The notes under the pieces were generated by a model. It made no database searches. It was not told where the DNA came from and saw nothing but the letters and a program-made list of their open reading frames with translations. From the NCBI RefSeq assembly GCF_019200975.1, contig NZ_JAHTMR010000002.1, forward strand, positions 632,991-696,990: a stretch of 64,000 nucleotides of DNA, read 5' to 3'. The position numbers and the translations under genes were made by a program. The DNA is from Pseudomonas sp. PD9R. GTDB lineage: Bacteria; Pseudomonadota; Gammaproteobacteria; Pseudomonadales; Pseudomonadaceae. The first letter of the stretch is position 1. Every line of letters begins with the position of its first letter. Shown piece by piece: positions 9,719 through 19,985 of this stretch.

Positions 9719-10246
9719 ATGTTGAATGACCCGATTCCACCTCACGTTGACCCGCGCAAATTGGCTGATCGTGGCACCACCCTTCAAGGTGAAATGCTGC
9801 TGGCCGATTTGAAGAGACTCTGCGACCCGCTTTCCGACAATGTCGGTACGGTGCAGGCTAAATTCGTTTTTGAACGAGATGAACGTAAATCTGTGGTCAT
9901 CCACAGCTTTATCGACACCGAAGTCAAAATGGTTTGCCAGCGTTGTCTTGAGCTGGTCACCCTGCCGATCCATAGCGAGTGCAGTTATGCTGTGGTGAAG
10001 GAGGGTGCGAATACCCAGTCGTTGCCGAAAGGTTATGACGTGCTGGAACTGGGCGAAGATCCTTTGGATCTGCAGTCACTGATCGAGGAGGAGCTTCTGC
10101 TCGCCTTGCCCATTGTGCCTGCTCATCATCCGGAAGAATGCCAGCAGCCGGCGGGAGCAGATGAGCCCGAACCGAGCGAGGACGAGGTAACGCGGTCCAA
10201 CCCGTTCAGTGTATTGGCGCAGTTAAAGCGTGACCCAAACGTTTAG
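9719..10246 (+). CDS. yceD: YceD/DUF177 protein, 23S rRNA accumulation factor
   Basis: The 175-residue protein starts MLNDPIPPHVDPRKLADRG, the conserved N-terminus in pseudomonads. It carries the family motif VCQRCLE (about residues 74-80) and an acidic C-terminus. YceD is needed for normal 23S rRNA levels and is almost always linked to rpmF. A GTG further upstream would place the start inside the promoter, so 9719 is used. The ATG is only about ten bases from the -10 element, suggesting a leaderless or nearly leaderless mRNA. Confidence 0.9.
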   Translation: MLNDPIPPHVDPRKLADRGTTLQGEMLLADLKRLCDPLSDNVGTVQAKFVFERDERKSVVIHSFIDTEVKMVCQRCLELVTLPIHSECSYAVVKEGANTQSLPKGYDVLELGEDPLDLQSLIEEELLLALPIVPAHHPEECQQPAGADEPEPSEDEVTRSNPFSVLAQLKRDPNV

Positions 10247-10259
10247 GAGTTAATCAATT

Positions 10260-10442
10260 ATGGCTGTTCAGCAGAACAAAAAATCCCGCTCTGCCCGTGA
10301 CATGCGCCGTTCGCACGACGCTCTCGAGGCTAGCACCCTGTCTGTAGAAAAAACCACCGGTGAAGTTCACCTGCGTCACCACGTATCGCCAGAAGGCGTA
10401 TACCGTGGCCGTAAAGTGATCGACAAGGGCGCTGACGAGTAA
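10260..10442 (+). CDS. rpmF: 50S ribosomal protein L32
   Basis: The 60-residue protein has the typical [20 protein letters not shown] start and a C-terminus with [15 protein letters not shown] clear ribosome-binding site (TAGGAGTT) precedes the ATG. It follows yceD by 13 bases and precedes plsX by four, the widespread yceD-rpmF-plsX order linking ribosome and lipid synthesis. Confidence 0.98.
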
Positions 10443-10446
10443 TCAC

Positions 10447-11457
10447 TTGTCCGCTCAAGTCATCGCGATTGACGCAATGGGCGGGGACTTCGGTCCCCGC
10501 AGCATTGTTCAGGCCAGCATTGCTTGCCTGTCTGCTACGCCCTCGCTGTACCTGACCCTCGTCGGTCAACCCTCCCTCCTTGAAGAATTGATCGCTGGCC
10601 AATCGGCTGTAGATCGCGCGCGCCTGTCGATTGCTCCGGCGTCCGAAGTCATCGCCGTGGACGAAAAACCATCCCAGGCCCTGCGTGGCAAGCCTGACTC
10701 GTCGATGCGCTTGGCGCTTGAGTTGTTGCGTGATGGCAAGGTCCAGGCCTGTGTCAGTGCCGGTAACACCGGTGCGCTGATGGCGCTGTCGCGGTTTGTG
10801 CTCAAGACCCTGCCGGGTATTGATCGACCGGCCATGGTCGCGGCGATTCCGACGCAGAAGGGTTACTGCCAGTTGCTCGATCTGGGCGCCAATGTCGATT
10901 GCAGTGCTGAACACCTGTTGCAGTTTGCGGTGATGGGCTCGGTAGCTGCGGAAACCCTGGGCATCGTTCGACCGCGCGTGGCGTTGCTTAATATCGGCAC
11001 CGAAGACATCAAGGGCAATCAGCAGGTCAAGCTGGCTGCAACCCTGTTGCAGGCGGCCCGTGGCATCAACTACATCGGCTTTGTCGAAGGTGATGGTTTA
11101 TATCGCGGTGAGGCGGACGTGGTGGTGTGCGACGGCTTTGTCGGTAATATCCTGCTCAAGTCCAGTGAAGGCCTGGCAACCATGATTGCCGGGCGCATCG
11201 AGGCGTTGTTCAGGAAAAATGTCGCATCGCGCATGGTCGGCGCATTGGCCTTGCCGCTGATGAAGCGCCTGCAAGCCGATCTGGCCCCGGCTCGGCATAA
11301 CGGTGCGAGCTTCCTCGGGTTGCAGGGAATTGTAGTGAAAAGCCACGGTTCTGCCGGGGTGCAGGGTTTCCAGAGTGCCATTCAGCGTGCCCTGATCGAG
11401 ATCCAGGAAAACCTTCCGGAACGCATTCACGGTCGTCTGGAGGATTTGTTGCTTTAG
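10447..11457 (+). CDS. plsX: Phosphate acyltransferase PlsX
   Basis: The 336-residue enzyme makes acyl-phosphate from acyl-ACP, the first step in the PlsX/PlsY phospholipid route. It begins [15 protein letters not shown] and contains [10 protein letters not shown] and the C-terminal [14 protein letters not shown] block. The start is a TTG at 10447, four bases after the rpmF stop; no in-frame ATG or GTG gives the family N-terminus. The weak start may limit translation relative to L32. Confidence 0.95.
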   Translation: MSAQVIAIDAMGGDFGPRSIVQASIACLSATPSLYLTLVGQPSLLEELIAGQSAVDRARLSIAPASEVIAVDEKPSQALRGKPDSSMRLALELLRDGKVQACVSAGNTGALMALSRFVLKTLPGIDRPAMVAAIPTQKGYCQLLDLGANVDCSAEHLLQFAVMGSVAAETLGIVRPRVALLNIGTEDIKGNQQVKLAATLLQAARGINYIGFVEGDGLYRGEADVVVCDGFVGNILLKSSEGLATMIAGRIEALFRKNVASRMVGALALPLMKRLQADLAPARHNGASFLGLQGIVVKSHGSAGVQGFQSAIQRALIEIQENLPERIHGRLEDLLL

Positions 11458-11583
11458 GCGTTTTCGTCGGACAATGCTTAAATGTGACCGCTTAGTTCAA
11501 TTGGCCATCCAACTGTCAGTTTCTTGCGTCCCCCACAGCGGGACGTCAATTCTCCGACGACAAGATCATTAGGGGCTTGTTAC

Positions 11584-12522
11584 ATGTCTGCTTCCCTCGC
11601 ATTCGTCTTTCCAGGGCAAGGTTCGCAGTCCCTCGGCATGCTGGCCGAGTTGGGCGCGCAACATCCAGTTGTCCTCGAAACATTCAAAGAAGCTTCCGAT
11701 GCTCTGGGTTACGACCTGTGGGCACTGACCCAGCAAGGGCCGGAAGAGCAACTCAATCAAACCGATAAAACCCAGCCGGCCATTCTGACCGCTTCGATTG
11801 CCCTGTGGCGTCTGTGGCTGGCTGAAGGCGGTGCGCGTCCGGCTTACGTTGCCGGTCACAGCCTGGGCGAATACAGCGCGCTGGTCGCGGCGGGCAGCCT
11901 GAGCCTGGGCGACGCAGTGAAACTGGTGGAGCGTCGTGGTCAGTTGATGCAGGAAGCCGTTCCGGCCGGGCAGGGCGGCATGGCCGCCATCCTCGGTCTG
12001 GAGGATGCTGACGTGCTGGCAGCCTGTGTCGAAGCGGCGCAAGGCGAAGTGGTCAGCGCGGTGAACTTCAACTCGCCGGGCCAAGTGGTTATCGCCGGTG
12101 CCAAGGCTGCGGTCGAGCGCGCCATCGAAGGCTGCAAGGCGCGTGGTGCCAAGCGCGCCATGCCCTTGCCGGTCAGCGTACCGTCTCACTGCGAACTGAT
12201 GCGCCCGGCGGCCGAACGCTTTGCCGAGTCGATCGCCTCGATCGACTGGAAGGCGCCGCAGATTCCTGTGGTCCAGAATGTCAGTGCCGCTGTGCCGGCC
12301 GATCTGGAAACACTCAAGCGCGATCTGCTTGAGCAGCTCTACAAGCCTGTGCGCTGGGTCGAATCGGTCCAGGCGCTGGCAGCCAAGGGCGCGACTCAAT
12401 TGATCGAATGTGGTCCGGGCAAAGTACTGGCCGGTCTGAACAAGCGCTGCGCCGAAGGCGTATCGACATCCAACCTAAACACCCCAGACGCTTTCGCTGC
12501 CGCCCGCGCAGCGTTGGCCTGA
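11584..12522 (+). CDS. fabD: Malonyl-CoA:ACP transacylase
   Basis: This 312-residue type II fatty acid synthesis enzyme loads malonate onto ACP. FVFPGQGSQSLGM opens the protein, and the nucleophile is S93 in AGHSLGEYSAL. VPSHCELM holds the conserved His. The ATG at 11584 follows an AGGGG-like site. It is part of the plsX-fabD-fabG-acpP-fabF cluster. Confidence 0.97.
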   Translation: MSASLAFVFPGQGSQSLGMLAELGAQHPVVLETFKEASDALGYDLWALTQQGPEEQLNQTDKTQPAILTASIALWRLWLAEGGARPAYVAGHSLGEYSALVAAGSLSLGDAVKLVERRGQLMQEAVPAGQGGMAAILGLEDADVLAACVEAAQGEVVSAVNFNSPGQVVIAGAKAAVERAIEGCKARGAKRAMPLPVSVPSHCELMRPAAERFAESIASIDWKAPQIPVVQNVSAAVPADLETLKRDLLEQLYKPVRWVESVQALAAKGATQLIECGPGKVLAGLNKRCAEGVSTSNLNTPDAFAAARAALA

Positions 12523-12538
12523 ATCAGGAGAAGCTTGC

Positions 12539-13282
12539 ATGAGTCTGCAAGGTAAAGTTGCACTGGTCACCGGCGCAAGCCGCGGTATCGGCCAGGCTAT
12601 CGCCCTGGAACTGGGTCGTCAGGGCGCCATCGTTGTTGGCACCGCGACCTCCGCGTCTGGCGCAGAGCGCATTGCCGCCACCCTGAAGGAAAACGGTATT
12701 CAGGGTACTGGCCTGGAACTCAATGTCACCAGCGACGAGTCCGTGGCGGCTGTCCTGGCAAGCATTCAGGAGCAGTTCGGTGCGCCGGCGATTCTGGTCA
12801 ATAACGCCGGCATCACCCGCGATAACCTGATGATGCGCATGAAAGACGACGAGTGGCATGACGTTGTCGATACCAACCTGAACAGTCTGTTCCGCCTGTC
12901 CAAGGGCGTTTTGCGTGGTATGACCAAAGCCCGTTGGGGACGAATTATCAGTATTGGCTCGGTTGTGGGTGCCATGGGCAACGCAGGCCAAGTAAACTAC
13001 GCTGCCGCCAAGGCCGGTCTGGAAGGTTTCAGCCGTGCACTGGCGCGTGAAGTCGGTTCGCGATCGATTACGGTAAACTCGGTGGCCCCAGGGTTCATCG
13101 ACACCGATATGACCCGCGAACTGCCCGAGGCACAGCGTGAAGCCTTGCAGACGCAAATTCCGCTGGGTCGTTTGGGGCAAGCACAAGAGATCGCGTCTGT
13201 GGTCGCTTTTCTTGCATCCGACGGTGCGGCATACGTTACTGGGGCTACAATCCCGGTGAACGGCGGGATGTACATGAGTTAA
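12539..13282 (+). CDS. fabG: 3-oxoacyl-ACP reductase
   Basis: This 247-residue short-chain dehydrogenase reduces 3-ketoacyl-ACP with NADPH. The cofactor loop is TGASRGIGQAIA (residues 11-22), NNAGITRDNL is the FabG-typical NAG segment, and the catalytic Tyr/Lys pair lies in NYAAAKAG. It sits 16 bases after fabD and has an AGGAG site (ATCAGGAGAAGC) before the ATG. Confidence 0.97.
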   Translation: MSLQGKVALVTGASRGIGQAIALELGRQGAIVVGTATSASGAERIAATLKENGIQGTGLELNVTSDESVAAVLASIQEQFGAPAILVNNAGITRDNLMMRMKDDEWHDVVDTNLNSLFRLSKGVLRGMTKARWGRIISIGSVVGAMGNAGQVNYAAAKAGLEGFSRALAREVGSRSITVNSVAPGFIDTDMTRELPEAQREALQTQIPLGRLGQAQEIASVVAFLASDGAAYVTGATIPVNGGMYMS

Positions 13283-13473
13283 ATGTGACGGATTGCTTCA
13301 AAAAAATGTCATACGAGCTGTCTAAAATCCGTTATAAAGCTGCAATCTATTTATAGGCAGAGGGTCGCAGGGTTTGAGGAGTGAAGCTTTCAGTTGAAAA
13401 GCTGAAAAGTCTTTCTATACACTTACCCACTGGCCAGCTGCCTGAATTTGTCCATTAGGAGTGAAAACAAGGT

Positions 13474-13710
13474 ATGAGCACCATCGAAGAGCGCGTCAAG
13501 AAAATCGTTGCTGAGCAACTGGGCGTTAAAGAAGAAGAAGTGGTCAACACTGCTTCCTTCGTTGAAGACCTGGGTGCCGACTCCCTTGACACCGTTGAGC
13601 TGGTGATGGCTCTGGAAGAGGAATTCGAGACCGAAATCCCTGACGAAGAAGCTGAGAAGATCACTACTGTACAAGCTGCAATCGATTACGTTACGAACCA
13701 TCAGGCTTAA
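13474..13710 (+). CDS. acpP: Acyl carrier protein
   Basis: The 78-residue acidic carrier has the phosphopantetheine attachment site S37 in [12 protein letters not shown] 190-base gap separates it from fabG and a strong terminator follows, as expected for a gene needed at far higher levels than its neighbours and with its own promoter. TAGGAG precedes the ATG. Confidence 0.98.
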   Translation: MSTIEERVKKIVAEQLGVKEEEVVNTASFVEDLGADSLDTVELVMALEEEFETEIPDEEAEKITTVQAAIDYVTNHQA

Positions 13711-13738
13711 TAGCTTGTAATCGTTGCTTGCTGTCATG

Positions 13739-13774
13739 GAAAAACCGCACTGCCATCACGGCGTGCGGTTTTTT
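13739..13774 (+). terminator. Rho-independent terminator after acpP
   Basis: The stem AAAACCGCAC ... GTGCGGTTTTTT with a T-run lies 29 bases beyond the acpP stop and before fabF. Confidence 0.88.
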
Positions 13775-13819
13775 CTTTAGGCCTGATGCAAAGTCGTCAT
13801 TTGAAAAAAGGAGAGTGCT

Positions 13820-15064
13820 GTGTCGCGTAGACGCGTCGTAGTCACCGGTATGGGTATGTTGTCGCCACTGGGCACTGATGTGCCAAGCAGCTGGCAGGGC
13901 ATTCTGGCTGGCCGCAGTGGCATTGGTCTGATCGAACACACCGACCTTTCTGCCTATTCCACCCGTTTTGGCGGCTCGGTAAAGGGCTTCAATGTCGAGG
14001 AATACCTGTCGGTCAAGGAAGCGCGCAAGCTCGACCTGTTCATTCAGTACGGTCTGGCCGCAGGTTTTCAGGCAGTACGCAATTCCGGTCTGGAAGTCAC
14101 TGACGCCAACCGTGAGCGCATTGGCGTGGCCATGGGCTCGGGCATTGGCGGACTGACCAATATCGAAGAAACCAGCCGTACGCTGCATGATTCCGGCCCA
14201 CGACGGATTTCTCCGTTTTTCGTGCCTGGCTCGATCATCAATATGATTTCCGGTTTCCTGTCCATTCACTTGGGTGCACAGGGACCTAACTACGCTATCG
14301 CCACGGCCTGTACCACGGGTACGCACTGCATCGGCATGGCTGCGCGCAACATCATGTACGACGAAGCCGACGTGATGATTGCCGGCGGCTCCGAGATGGC
14401 AGCCTGTGGCCTGGGCATGGGTGGCTTTGGTGCCTCGCGCGCACTGTCGACCCGCAACGACGAGCCGACCCGGGCCAGCCGTCCATGGGACAAGGGCCGT
14501 GACGGCTTCGTGCTGTCCGATGGCGCCGGTGCGCTGGTTCTGGAAGAGCTGGAACACGCCAAGGCTCGCGGCGCGACCATCTATGCCGAGCTGATTGGTT
14601 TCGGCACCAGTGGCGACGCCTTCCACATGACTTCGCCTCCGGCCGATGGCGCGGGTGCTGCTCGCTGCATCACCAACGCCTTGCGCGACGCCAGGATCAA
14701 TGGCGATCAAGTGCAGTACGTCAACGCCCACGGTACGTCGACTCCTGCTGGCGACCTCGCGGAAGCCAATGCCATCAAGTCGGTGTTCGGCGATCACGCC
14801 TACAAGCTGGCGGTCAGTTCGACCAAATCCATGACCGGTCACCTGCTGGGTGCCGCAGGTGCGGTCGAAGCGATCTTCAGTGTGCTGGCGATCAACAGCC
14901 AGGTGGCGCCACCGACCATCAACCTTGATGAGCCGGACGAAGGTTGCGATCTCGATTTCGTGCCGCACACCGCGCGCAACATGGATATCGATGTGGTTCT
15001 GTCCAACTCCTTCGGTTTTGGCGGCACTAACGGCTCGCTGGTGTTCCGCCGGTTCGCAGGCTGA
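13820..15064 (+). CDS. fabF: 3-oxoacyl-ACP synthase II
   Basis: This 414-residue condensing enzyme (KAS II) elongates acyl-ACP. The active-site Cys is C164 in ATACTTGTH, with the His residues in VNAHGTSTP (about 304) and [10 protein letters not shown] (about 341). The start is GTG at 13820 behind a GGAGAG site. Its stop overlaps the ATG of pabC. Confidence 0.96.
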   Translation: MSRRRVVVTGMGMLSPLGTDVPSSWQGILAGRSGIGLIEHTDLSAYSTRFGGSVKGFNVEEYLSVKEARKLDLFIQYGLAAGFQAVRNSGLEVTDANRERIGVAMGSGIGGLTNIEETSRTLHDSGPRRISPFFVPGSIINMISGFLSIHLGAQGPNYAIATACTTGTHCIGMAARNIMYDEADVMIAGGSEMAACGLGMGGFGASRALSTRNDEPTRASRPWDKGRDGFVLSDGAGALVLEELEHAKARGATIYAELIGFGTSGDAFHMTSPPADGAGAARCITNALRDARINGDQVQYVNAHGTSTPAGDLAEANAIKSVFGDHAYKLAVSSTKSMTGHLLGAAGAVEAIFSVLAINSQVAPPTINLDEPDEGCDLDFVPHTARNMDIDVVLSNSFGFGGTNGSLVFRRFAG

Positions 15065-15879
15065 TGGACAGCTGGGTCGACGGTCAGCCGGCTGACGCTT
15101 TGTCGCTGAAGGATCGCGGCCTGGCTTATGGCGATGGTCTGTTCGAGACCATTGCTGTGCGCGATGGCTTTCCGGTATTGCTGCATCGTCATCTTCTGCG
15201 CTTGGCCAGGGGATGCCAGCGGTTGTCAATCAACCTCGATCATGAGGCGATGACCACCGAGCTGTTGAACTATGCCGCTGAGCTGGATGAAGGCGTACTT
15301 AAACTGATCGTCACGCGCGGCGATAGTCTACGTGGCTACGCCTTCGATCCTTCAATCCAGGCCCGGCGAATCCTGGCGGGTAACCCACCAGCGGCTTATC
15401 CCGCCGCCCATGCCGAGCAGGGGATTCGCCTGTTCCCTTGCGCTACGCGACTTTCCATTCAGCCTCTGCTCGCCGGTCTCAAGCACTTGAACCGTCTTGA
15501 ACAAGTCCTCGCCCGCGCCGAATGGCAGGACAGCGAGCACGCCGAAGGCTTGATGCTCGATCTGGCTGGCCGTGTGATCGAAGGCGTGTTCAGCAACTTG
15601 TTCCTGGTGCGAGATGGCGTGTTGATCACCGCCGATCTGAAGCGCTGCGGCGTGGAAGGGGTGATGCGTGCCGAATTATTGTTTCAAGCCGATTCGTTGG
15701 GCATTCCTACACAAGTCACTGACATCACCCTCGAACAGCTGCAATGGGCTGACGAAGTCTTTGTCTGCAACAGCGTGTATGGCATTTGGCCGGTGCATGC
15801 TTATGCCGCACTGAGCTGGCCGGTTGGGCCGCTCACCCGTAAACTCCAAACCATTGCCCGCGCGCTACTGGATGCTTGA
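15064..15879 (+). CDS. pabC: Aminodeoxychorismate lyase
   Basis: This 271-residue PLP fold-type IV enzyme releases pyruvate from 4-amino-4-deoxychorismate to give p-aminobenzoate for folate. It contains YGDGLFETI near the N-terminus, the PLP Lys in AGLKHLNRLEQ, and EGVFSNLFLV. Its position between fabF and mltG is the standard one. The ATG overlaps the fabF TGA (15062-15066). Confidence 0.94.
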   Translation: MDSWVDGQPADALSLKDRGLAYGDGLFETIAVRDGFPVLLHRHLLRLARGCQRLSINLDHEAMTTELLNYAAELDEGVLKLIVTRGDSLRGYAFDPSIQARRILAGNPPAAYPAAHAEQGIRLFPCATRLSIQPLLAGLKHLNRLEQVLARAEWQDSEHAEGLMLDLAGRVIEGVFSNLFLVRDGVLITADLKRCGVEGVMRAELLFQADSLGIPTQVTDITLEQLQWADEVFVCNSVYGIWPVHAYAALSWPVGPLTRKLQTIARALLDA

Positions 15880-15882
15880 TAC

Positions 15883-17067
15883 GTGAGACGTAAATTCTTG
15901 CTGCTGCTGGAAACCGGACTGGTTCTGGCAGGGCTGATGTTGGGCGCTTCTGCCTGGAAGATTCATTCGGCGCTGGTGCAGCCGCTGAATATTGCTCAGG
16001 AAGAACTGCTGGAGGTGCCCAAAGGCACCACACCGACCCGCACCTTTTATCGACTCGAAGCCGATGGCGTCATCAAGGACGCTTTCTGGCTACGTGTGTA
16101 TTGGCGCTTCAATCTGCCTAAGCAACCGTTGCACAGCGGCGAATATCGCATGCTTCCCGGTATGACGGTCGAAGGTCTGATCGACCTGTGGAAGCGCGGC
16201 GAAATGGTGCAGTACAGCGTGACGCTGGTCGAAGGCTGGAACTTCCATCAGGTGCGCGCGGCACTGGCCAAAGAAGAAAAACTCGATCACACCCTGGAGG
16301 GTTTGAGCGACACCCAGGTCATGGACAAACTGGGCCATACCGGGATCTTTCCAGAAGGGCGGTTCTTCCCTGACACCTATCGCTTTGTGCGTGGCATGAC
16401 CGATGTCGAGCTGCTGAAAACCGCCTACGACCGTCTCAATGACGTTCTGGCCAAAGAGTGGGACCAGCGTGCGGCCGACGTGCCGTACACCGACCCCTAC
16501 CAGGCGTTGATCATGGCCTCGCTGGTGGAAAAGGAAACCGGCGTACCACAGGAGCGCGGGCAGATTGCCGGCGTGTTTGTGCGGCGCATGGCGATCGGCA
16601 TGTTGTTGCAGACCGATCCGACGGTGATCTATGGCCTCGGCGACCGTTACAGCGGCAAGTTGACCCGTGCTCATCTCAAGGAGCCGACGCCTTACAACAC
16701 CTACGTGATTGCCGGACTGCCGCCGACCCCGATTGCGATGGTTGGCCGCGAGGCAATCCATGCGGCGCTGAATCCGGTGGCGGGCAACAGCCTGTACTTT
16801 GTCGCTCGCGGTGATGGCAGTCACGTGTTCTCCGATGATCTGGATGCTCACAACAACGCCGTGCGGGAGTACCAGCTCAAGCGCCGGGCCGATTACCGTT
16901 CAAGCCCGGCACCAGCGGCAGCGTCCGATACGTCCGACGCCCCTGCCCCGGAAGGTCCGGCGCCAATTCCGGCTGCCTCGCCCGATACCGCCCCGGAGGC
17001 TCTGCCGCAAGTGCCGCCGCAAGAACCTGCACCAGCGCCCGAATCCGAACCGCAAAGCGCGCAATAA
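15883..17067 (+). CDS. mltG: Endolytic murein transglycosylase MltG
   Basis: This 394-residue YceG-family inner-membrane enzyme cleaves nascent glycan strands. An N-terminal TM helix (about residues 5-24) is followed by a LysM-like part and the catalytic domain with the Glu in ASLVEKETG. The last 55 residues form an Ala/Pro/Glu-rich tail that is not part of the fold. The start is a GTG at 15883, three bases after pabC. Confidence 0.94.
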   Translation: MRRKFLLLLETGLVLAGLMLGASAWKIHSALVQPLNIAQEELLEVPKGTTPTRTFYRLEADGVIKDAFWLRVYWRFNLPKQPLHSGEYRMLPGMTVEGLIDLWKRGEMVQYSVTLVEGWNFHQVRAALAKEEKLDHTLEGLSDTQVMDKLGHTGIFPEGRFFPDTYRFVRGMTDVELLKTAYDRLNDVLAKEWDQRAADVPYTDPYQALIMASLVEKETGVPQERGQIAGVFVRRMAIGMLLQTDPTVIYGLGDRYSGKLTRAHLKEPTPYNTYVIAGLPPTPIAMVGREAIHAALNPVAGNSLYFVARGDGSHVFSDDLDAHNNAVREYQLKRRADYRSSPAPAAASDTSDAPAPEGPAPIPAASPDTAPEALPQVPPQEPAPAPESEPQSAQ

Positions 17068-17077
17068 CACTGACTAA

Positions 17078-17629
<552 letters not shown>

Positions 17630-17907
17630 CTAGGCTGTTTGTTGTTCTGAAGACTCTCTACGGCCTCGCAGGAGCGTTTCGTTTAAAAGTTTAGGCGTGC
17701 GTGAGTCTGGAGGCGAAACGGTCCCCTGAGGGGCTCGTGCGGCCTTTAGCGCTTCTGTAGTCGGAATTCAGAATTTCAGTAGGATGGCGATTCGATTTAG
17801 ATTCGCTGCGCTCCAAAGGAAACAATTAAAGCTTAAACGCGCTCTAGACGCTTGGGGTCGTCTACCGAGAAAGTATTTCGAGGGAAATATGAACGTCTGC
17901 TTTTGAC

Positions 17908-18087
17908 CGATTCTGTTGAAAAAGTCGAACTGTCCAAACTGCCTGATCATTGACTAGTGAAAACGCCTTTTTTGCACGCTGCTACGTGAAATCCGAGTCC
18001 GGAAGCCTCTGCCAAAAGTAAAGATTTCAATCTCGGACGCGTACTTTTCTGAAGCGCAAATCCTGGCCGACTTTTTCAACAGAATCG
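17908..18087. repeat. 180-bp unit with perfect 20-bp terminal inverted repeats
   Basis: CGATTCTGTTGAAAAAGTCG at 17908-17927 is matched exactly by its reverse complement at 18068-18087. The 140 bases between carry no gene. It looks like a miniature inverted-repeat element or the fused ends of a lost insertion sequence. No clear target duplication is visible. Confidence 0.6.
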
Positions 18088-18146
18088 ACCGAAAACGGAC
18101 AGTCGAGTTCATCGAGCTTCATGGTCAACTCTGCTTCTAAGCTACA

Positions 18147-19367
18147 TCACTCAATGGGTTTTTGAGTTGTCGGTAAGCGCCAGCTGGCAATGAAGCACAT
18201 CAACAATAAGCTACACATCACTCCAAGCAATACTGATGCCCCATGGCGTTGCAAAATGAAAGCTGCGGCGATGGGACCGCAGGCTTGGGCAACAAGTATC
18301 GGCCTTGCGAGCCGCCCCATTCGTGTGCCATACCCTTGAGGCCCAAACAGCGCCAATGGAAGAGTACCGCGAGCGATAGTGAGGATGCCGTTACCTGCGC
18401 CGTAAAGTGCAATCGCCACGAAGGCCAGCCAAGGCAGGCCTGATATCAGCAGTCCAAGTCCGATCAAACAAAGCAACACACCAGCGCGTGCGGACCAAGT
18501 TGGGTGGAGGTTTCTGCCTATGGAAAACTCTGCCACCCGTGCCACAACTTGCGAGGGGCCAATCACCATGCCGATAGCCAAGGCCACAGCGGTCGCGCTC
18601 CCCAGCTGCTTAAGGACATTGAGCAGGTGTACTGAGATACCTGATACGACCAACGCCAGAATCGTCAGCATGGCACCAATCAACAAGAACAGATGATTGA
18701 TGGTCTTGGGACGAGGTTCAGATGCATTGGGTGATTCAATTATGACGGGGTGAGGCGGTTGTTTTGTGCTTCCAGGAATCAACAGGGCATGAATAGGGAA
18801 TCCGATTAGCAAGTGAGCTGCTGCGATGGCGAAGCAGGCGCTCCTCCAACCGATCCAACTCTCCAGTCCCGCTATCACCGGCCAGCCGATGGTGCTGGCG
18901 AAGCCACCCAACAGGGTCAGCCCGGTAATTGACGTTCGAGCCCCCTCGCCGAAAAGTCGTCCCAAGGTTGAAAAAGCAGCGTCGTATAAACCCGCTGCCA
19001 TGGCGACGCCGATCAGAGTCCATGCGAGGTAGTAAGTTGCAACGTTGCCAGCCAGTCCCAGCACCAGCATACCGAGCGCTAGCAGCAGTGAACTGGCGGC
19101 CAGGACGGAGCGTCCGCCATGACGATCAATCTGACGACCAACTGCCGGCGAGGAAGCTCCGGCTACCAGCATTCCCCAGGACAGGCCGCCCACTACGCTG
19201 GTGATGGAACACCCTGTTTCTTTGGCTATCGGAGCCGCAAGCACTGCCGGTAAGTAATAGGTCGTACCCCAAGCAAGAATTTGGGTGAAACCCATAGCCC
19301 ATACGAGCCTGGAGCGATTGACCGGAGGATGAATCTGCTCTGGAAGTGTCACGACCGGTGCATTCAC
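18147..19367 (-). CDS. MFS exporter, MarR-linked arsenical cassette
   Basis: The 406-residue major facilitator protein has about 12 hydrophobic segments and starts at a GTG (19367). Motif-A-like GRQIDRHGGR follows the second helix. It is divergent from a Cys-rich MarR regulator, and a palindrome at 19373-19387 sits just upstream of its start, so it is probably repressed by that regulator. The neighbouring acetyltransferase and flavoprotein suggest an arsenical or related toxic compound as substrate. It is not clearly ArsJ- or ArsK-like by motif, and the substrate is unproven. Confidence 0.75.
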   Translation of the reverse strand: MNAPVVTLPEQIHPPVNRSRLVWAMGFTQILAWGTTYYLPAVLAAPIAKETGCSITSVVGGLSWGMLVAGASSPAVGRQIDRHGGRSVLAASSLLLALGMLVLGLAGNVATYYLAWTLIGVAMAAGLYDAAFSTLGRLFGEGARTSITGLTLLGGFASTIGWPVIAGLESWIGWRSACFAIAAAHLLIGFPIHALLIPGSTKQPPHPVIIESPNASEPRPKTINHLFLLIGAMLTILALVVSGISVHLLNVLKQLGSATAVALAIGMVIGPSQVVARVAEFSIGRNLHPTWSARAGVLLCLIGLGLLISGLPWLAFVAIALYGAGNGILTIARGTLPLALFGPQGYGTRMGRLARPILVAQACGPIAAAFILQRHGASVLLGVMCSLLLMCFIASWRLPTTQKPIE

Positions 19368-19372
19368 TTTTA

Positions 19373-19387
19373 GTTGTCAGTAACAAC
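19373..19387 (+). promoter_or_regulatory. MarR-type operator 1 (MFS promoter)
   Basis: GTTGTCAGTAACAAC is a perfect 5+5+5 palindrome six bases upstream of the MFS start. It shares the pattern GTTGY-NNN-TA-MCAAC with two further sites in this cassette. Confidence 0.7.
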
Positions 19388-19457
19388 AAGCTAGCGCCTT
19401 CGTCTGGCTACCGTCAACCGAGATCGGTGTTGACGATTCCGAGATACCAGGATTATT

Positions 19458-19472
19458 GTTGCAGCTAACAAC
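19458..19472 (+). promoter_or_regulatory. MarR-type operator 2 (marR promoter)
   Basis: GTTGCAGCTAACAAC lies just upstream of the MarR-family gene, implying autoregulation. It matches the GTTGY-NNN-TA-MCAAC pattern. Confidence 0.68.
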
Positions 19473-19478
19473 TAAATT

Positions 19479-19985
19479 GTGACGGTTATGACGAATGGTA
19501 AAAACGATCAGCTGACTCAGGATTCCGAGGACTTGTACGAGGCGTTGAACCAACTGGTTCGCGTCCATCAATTCCGTGATCGAGATCGGATCTGCTGTTA
19601 CGACGTGTCTGTAACCCAGTGCTATGCCGTCGAAACGCTGGTCAAAAGGGGCGCATTGCGCCTTCAGGTCCTGGCGGAAGAAATGTTCTTGGACAAGAGC
19701 ACGGCGAGTCGTGTGATCGATACCCTGGAACGCAAAGGGTATGTATCCCGTGTTGAGGATGATGAAGATCGGCGTGCAGTGCGAATTCAGGCAACAGACG
19801 CTGGACGTGAGCTTTACGCGAAGATCAGAACTGATCTGATTGCTGAGGAACGAGCGATGATCGAAAACCTCTCGCCTGAAGCCAGGCAGGGAGCGCTGAG
19901 TTTGCTGAGGCAGATTACGAGGGCCACGGAGATTCGCTGCGGGCTCGTGAGTGAGTGCTGCCCAGCCGTGAAGAGCAAAGATTGA
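19479..19985 (+). CDS. MarR-family repressor with clustered cysteines
   Basis: The 168-residue winged-helix regulator has its recognition region at about residues 60-100 (LAEEMFLDKSTASRVIDTLERKGYV, with DDEDRRAVRI as the wing). It has six Cys: C39, C40 and C48 near the N-terminal dimer helix, and C154, C160 and C161 near the C-terminal one. Both helices form the MarR dimer interface, so the two groups could come together as a thiol site for trivalent arsenic or antimony. The start may be GTG 19479 or ATG 19488. A terminator overlaps its end, and three operators surround the cassette. Metalloid sensing is inferred from the cysteines and context. Confidence 0.82.
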   Translation: MTVMTNGKNDQLTQDSEDLYEALNQLVRVHQFRDRDRICCYDVSVTQCYAVETLVKRGALRLQVLAEEMFLDKSTASRVIDTLERKGYVSRVEDDEDRRAVRIQATDAGRELYAKIRTDLIAEERAMIENLSPEARQGALSLLRQITRATEIRCGLVSECCPAVKSKD

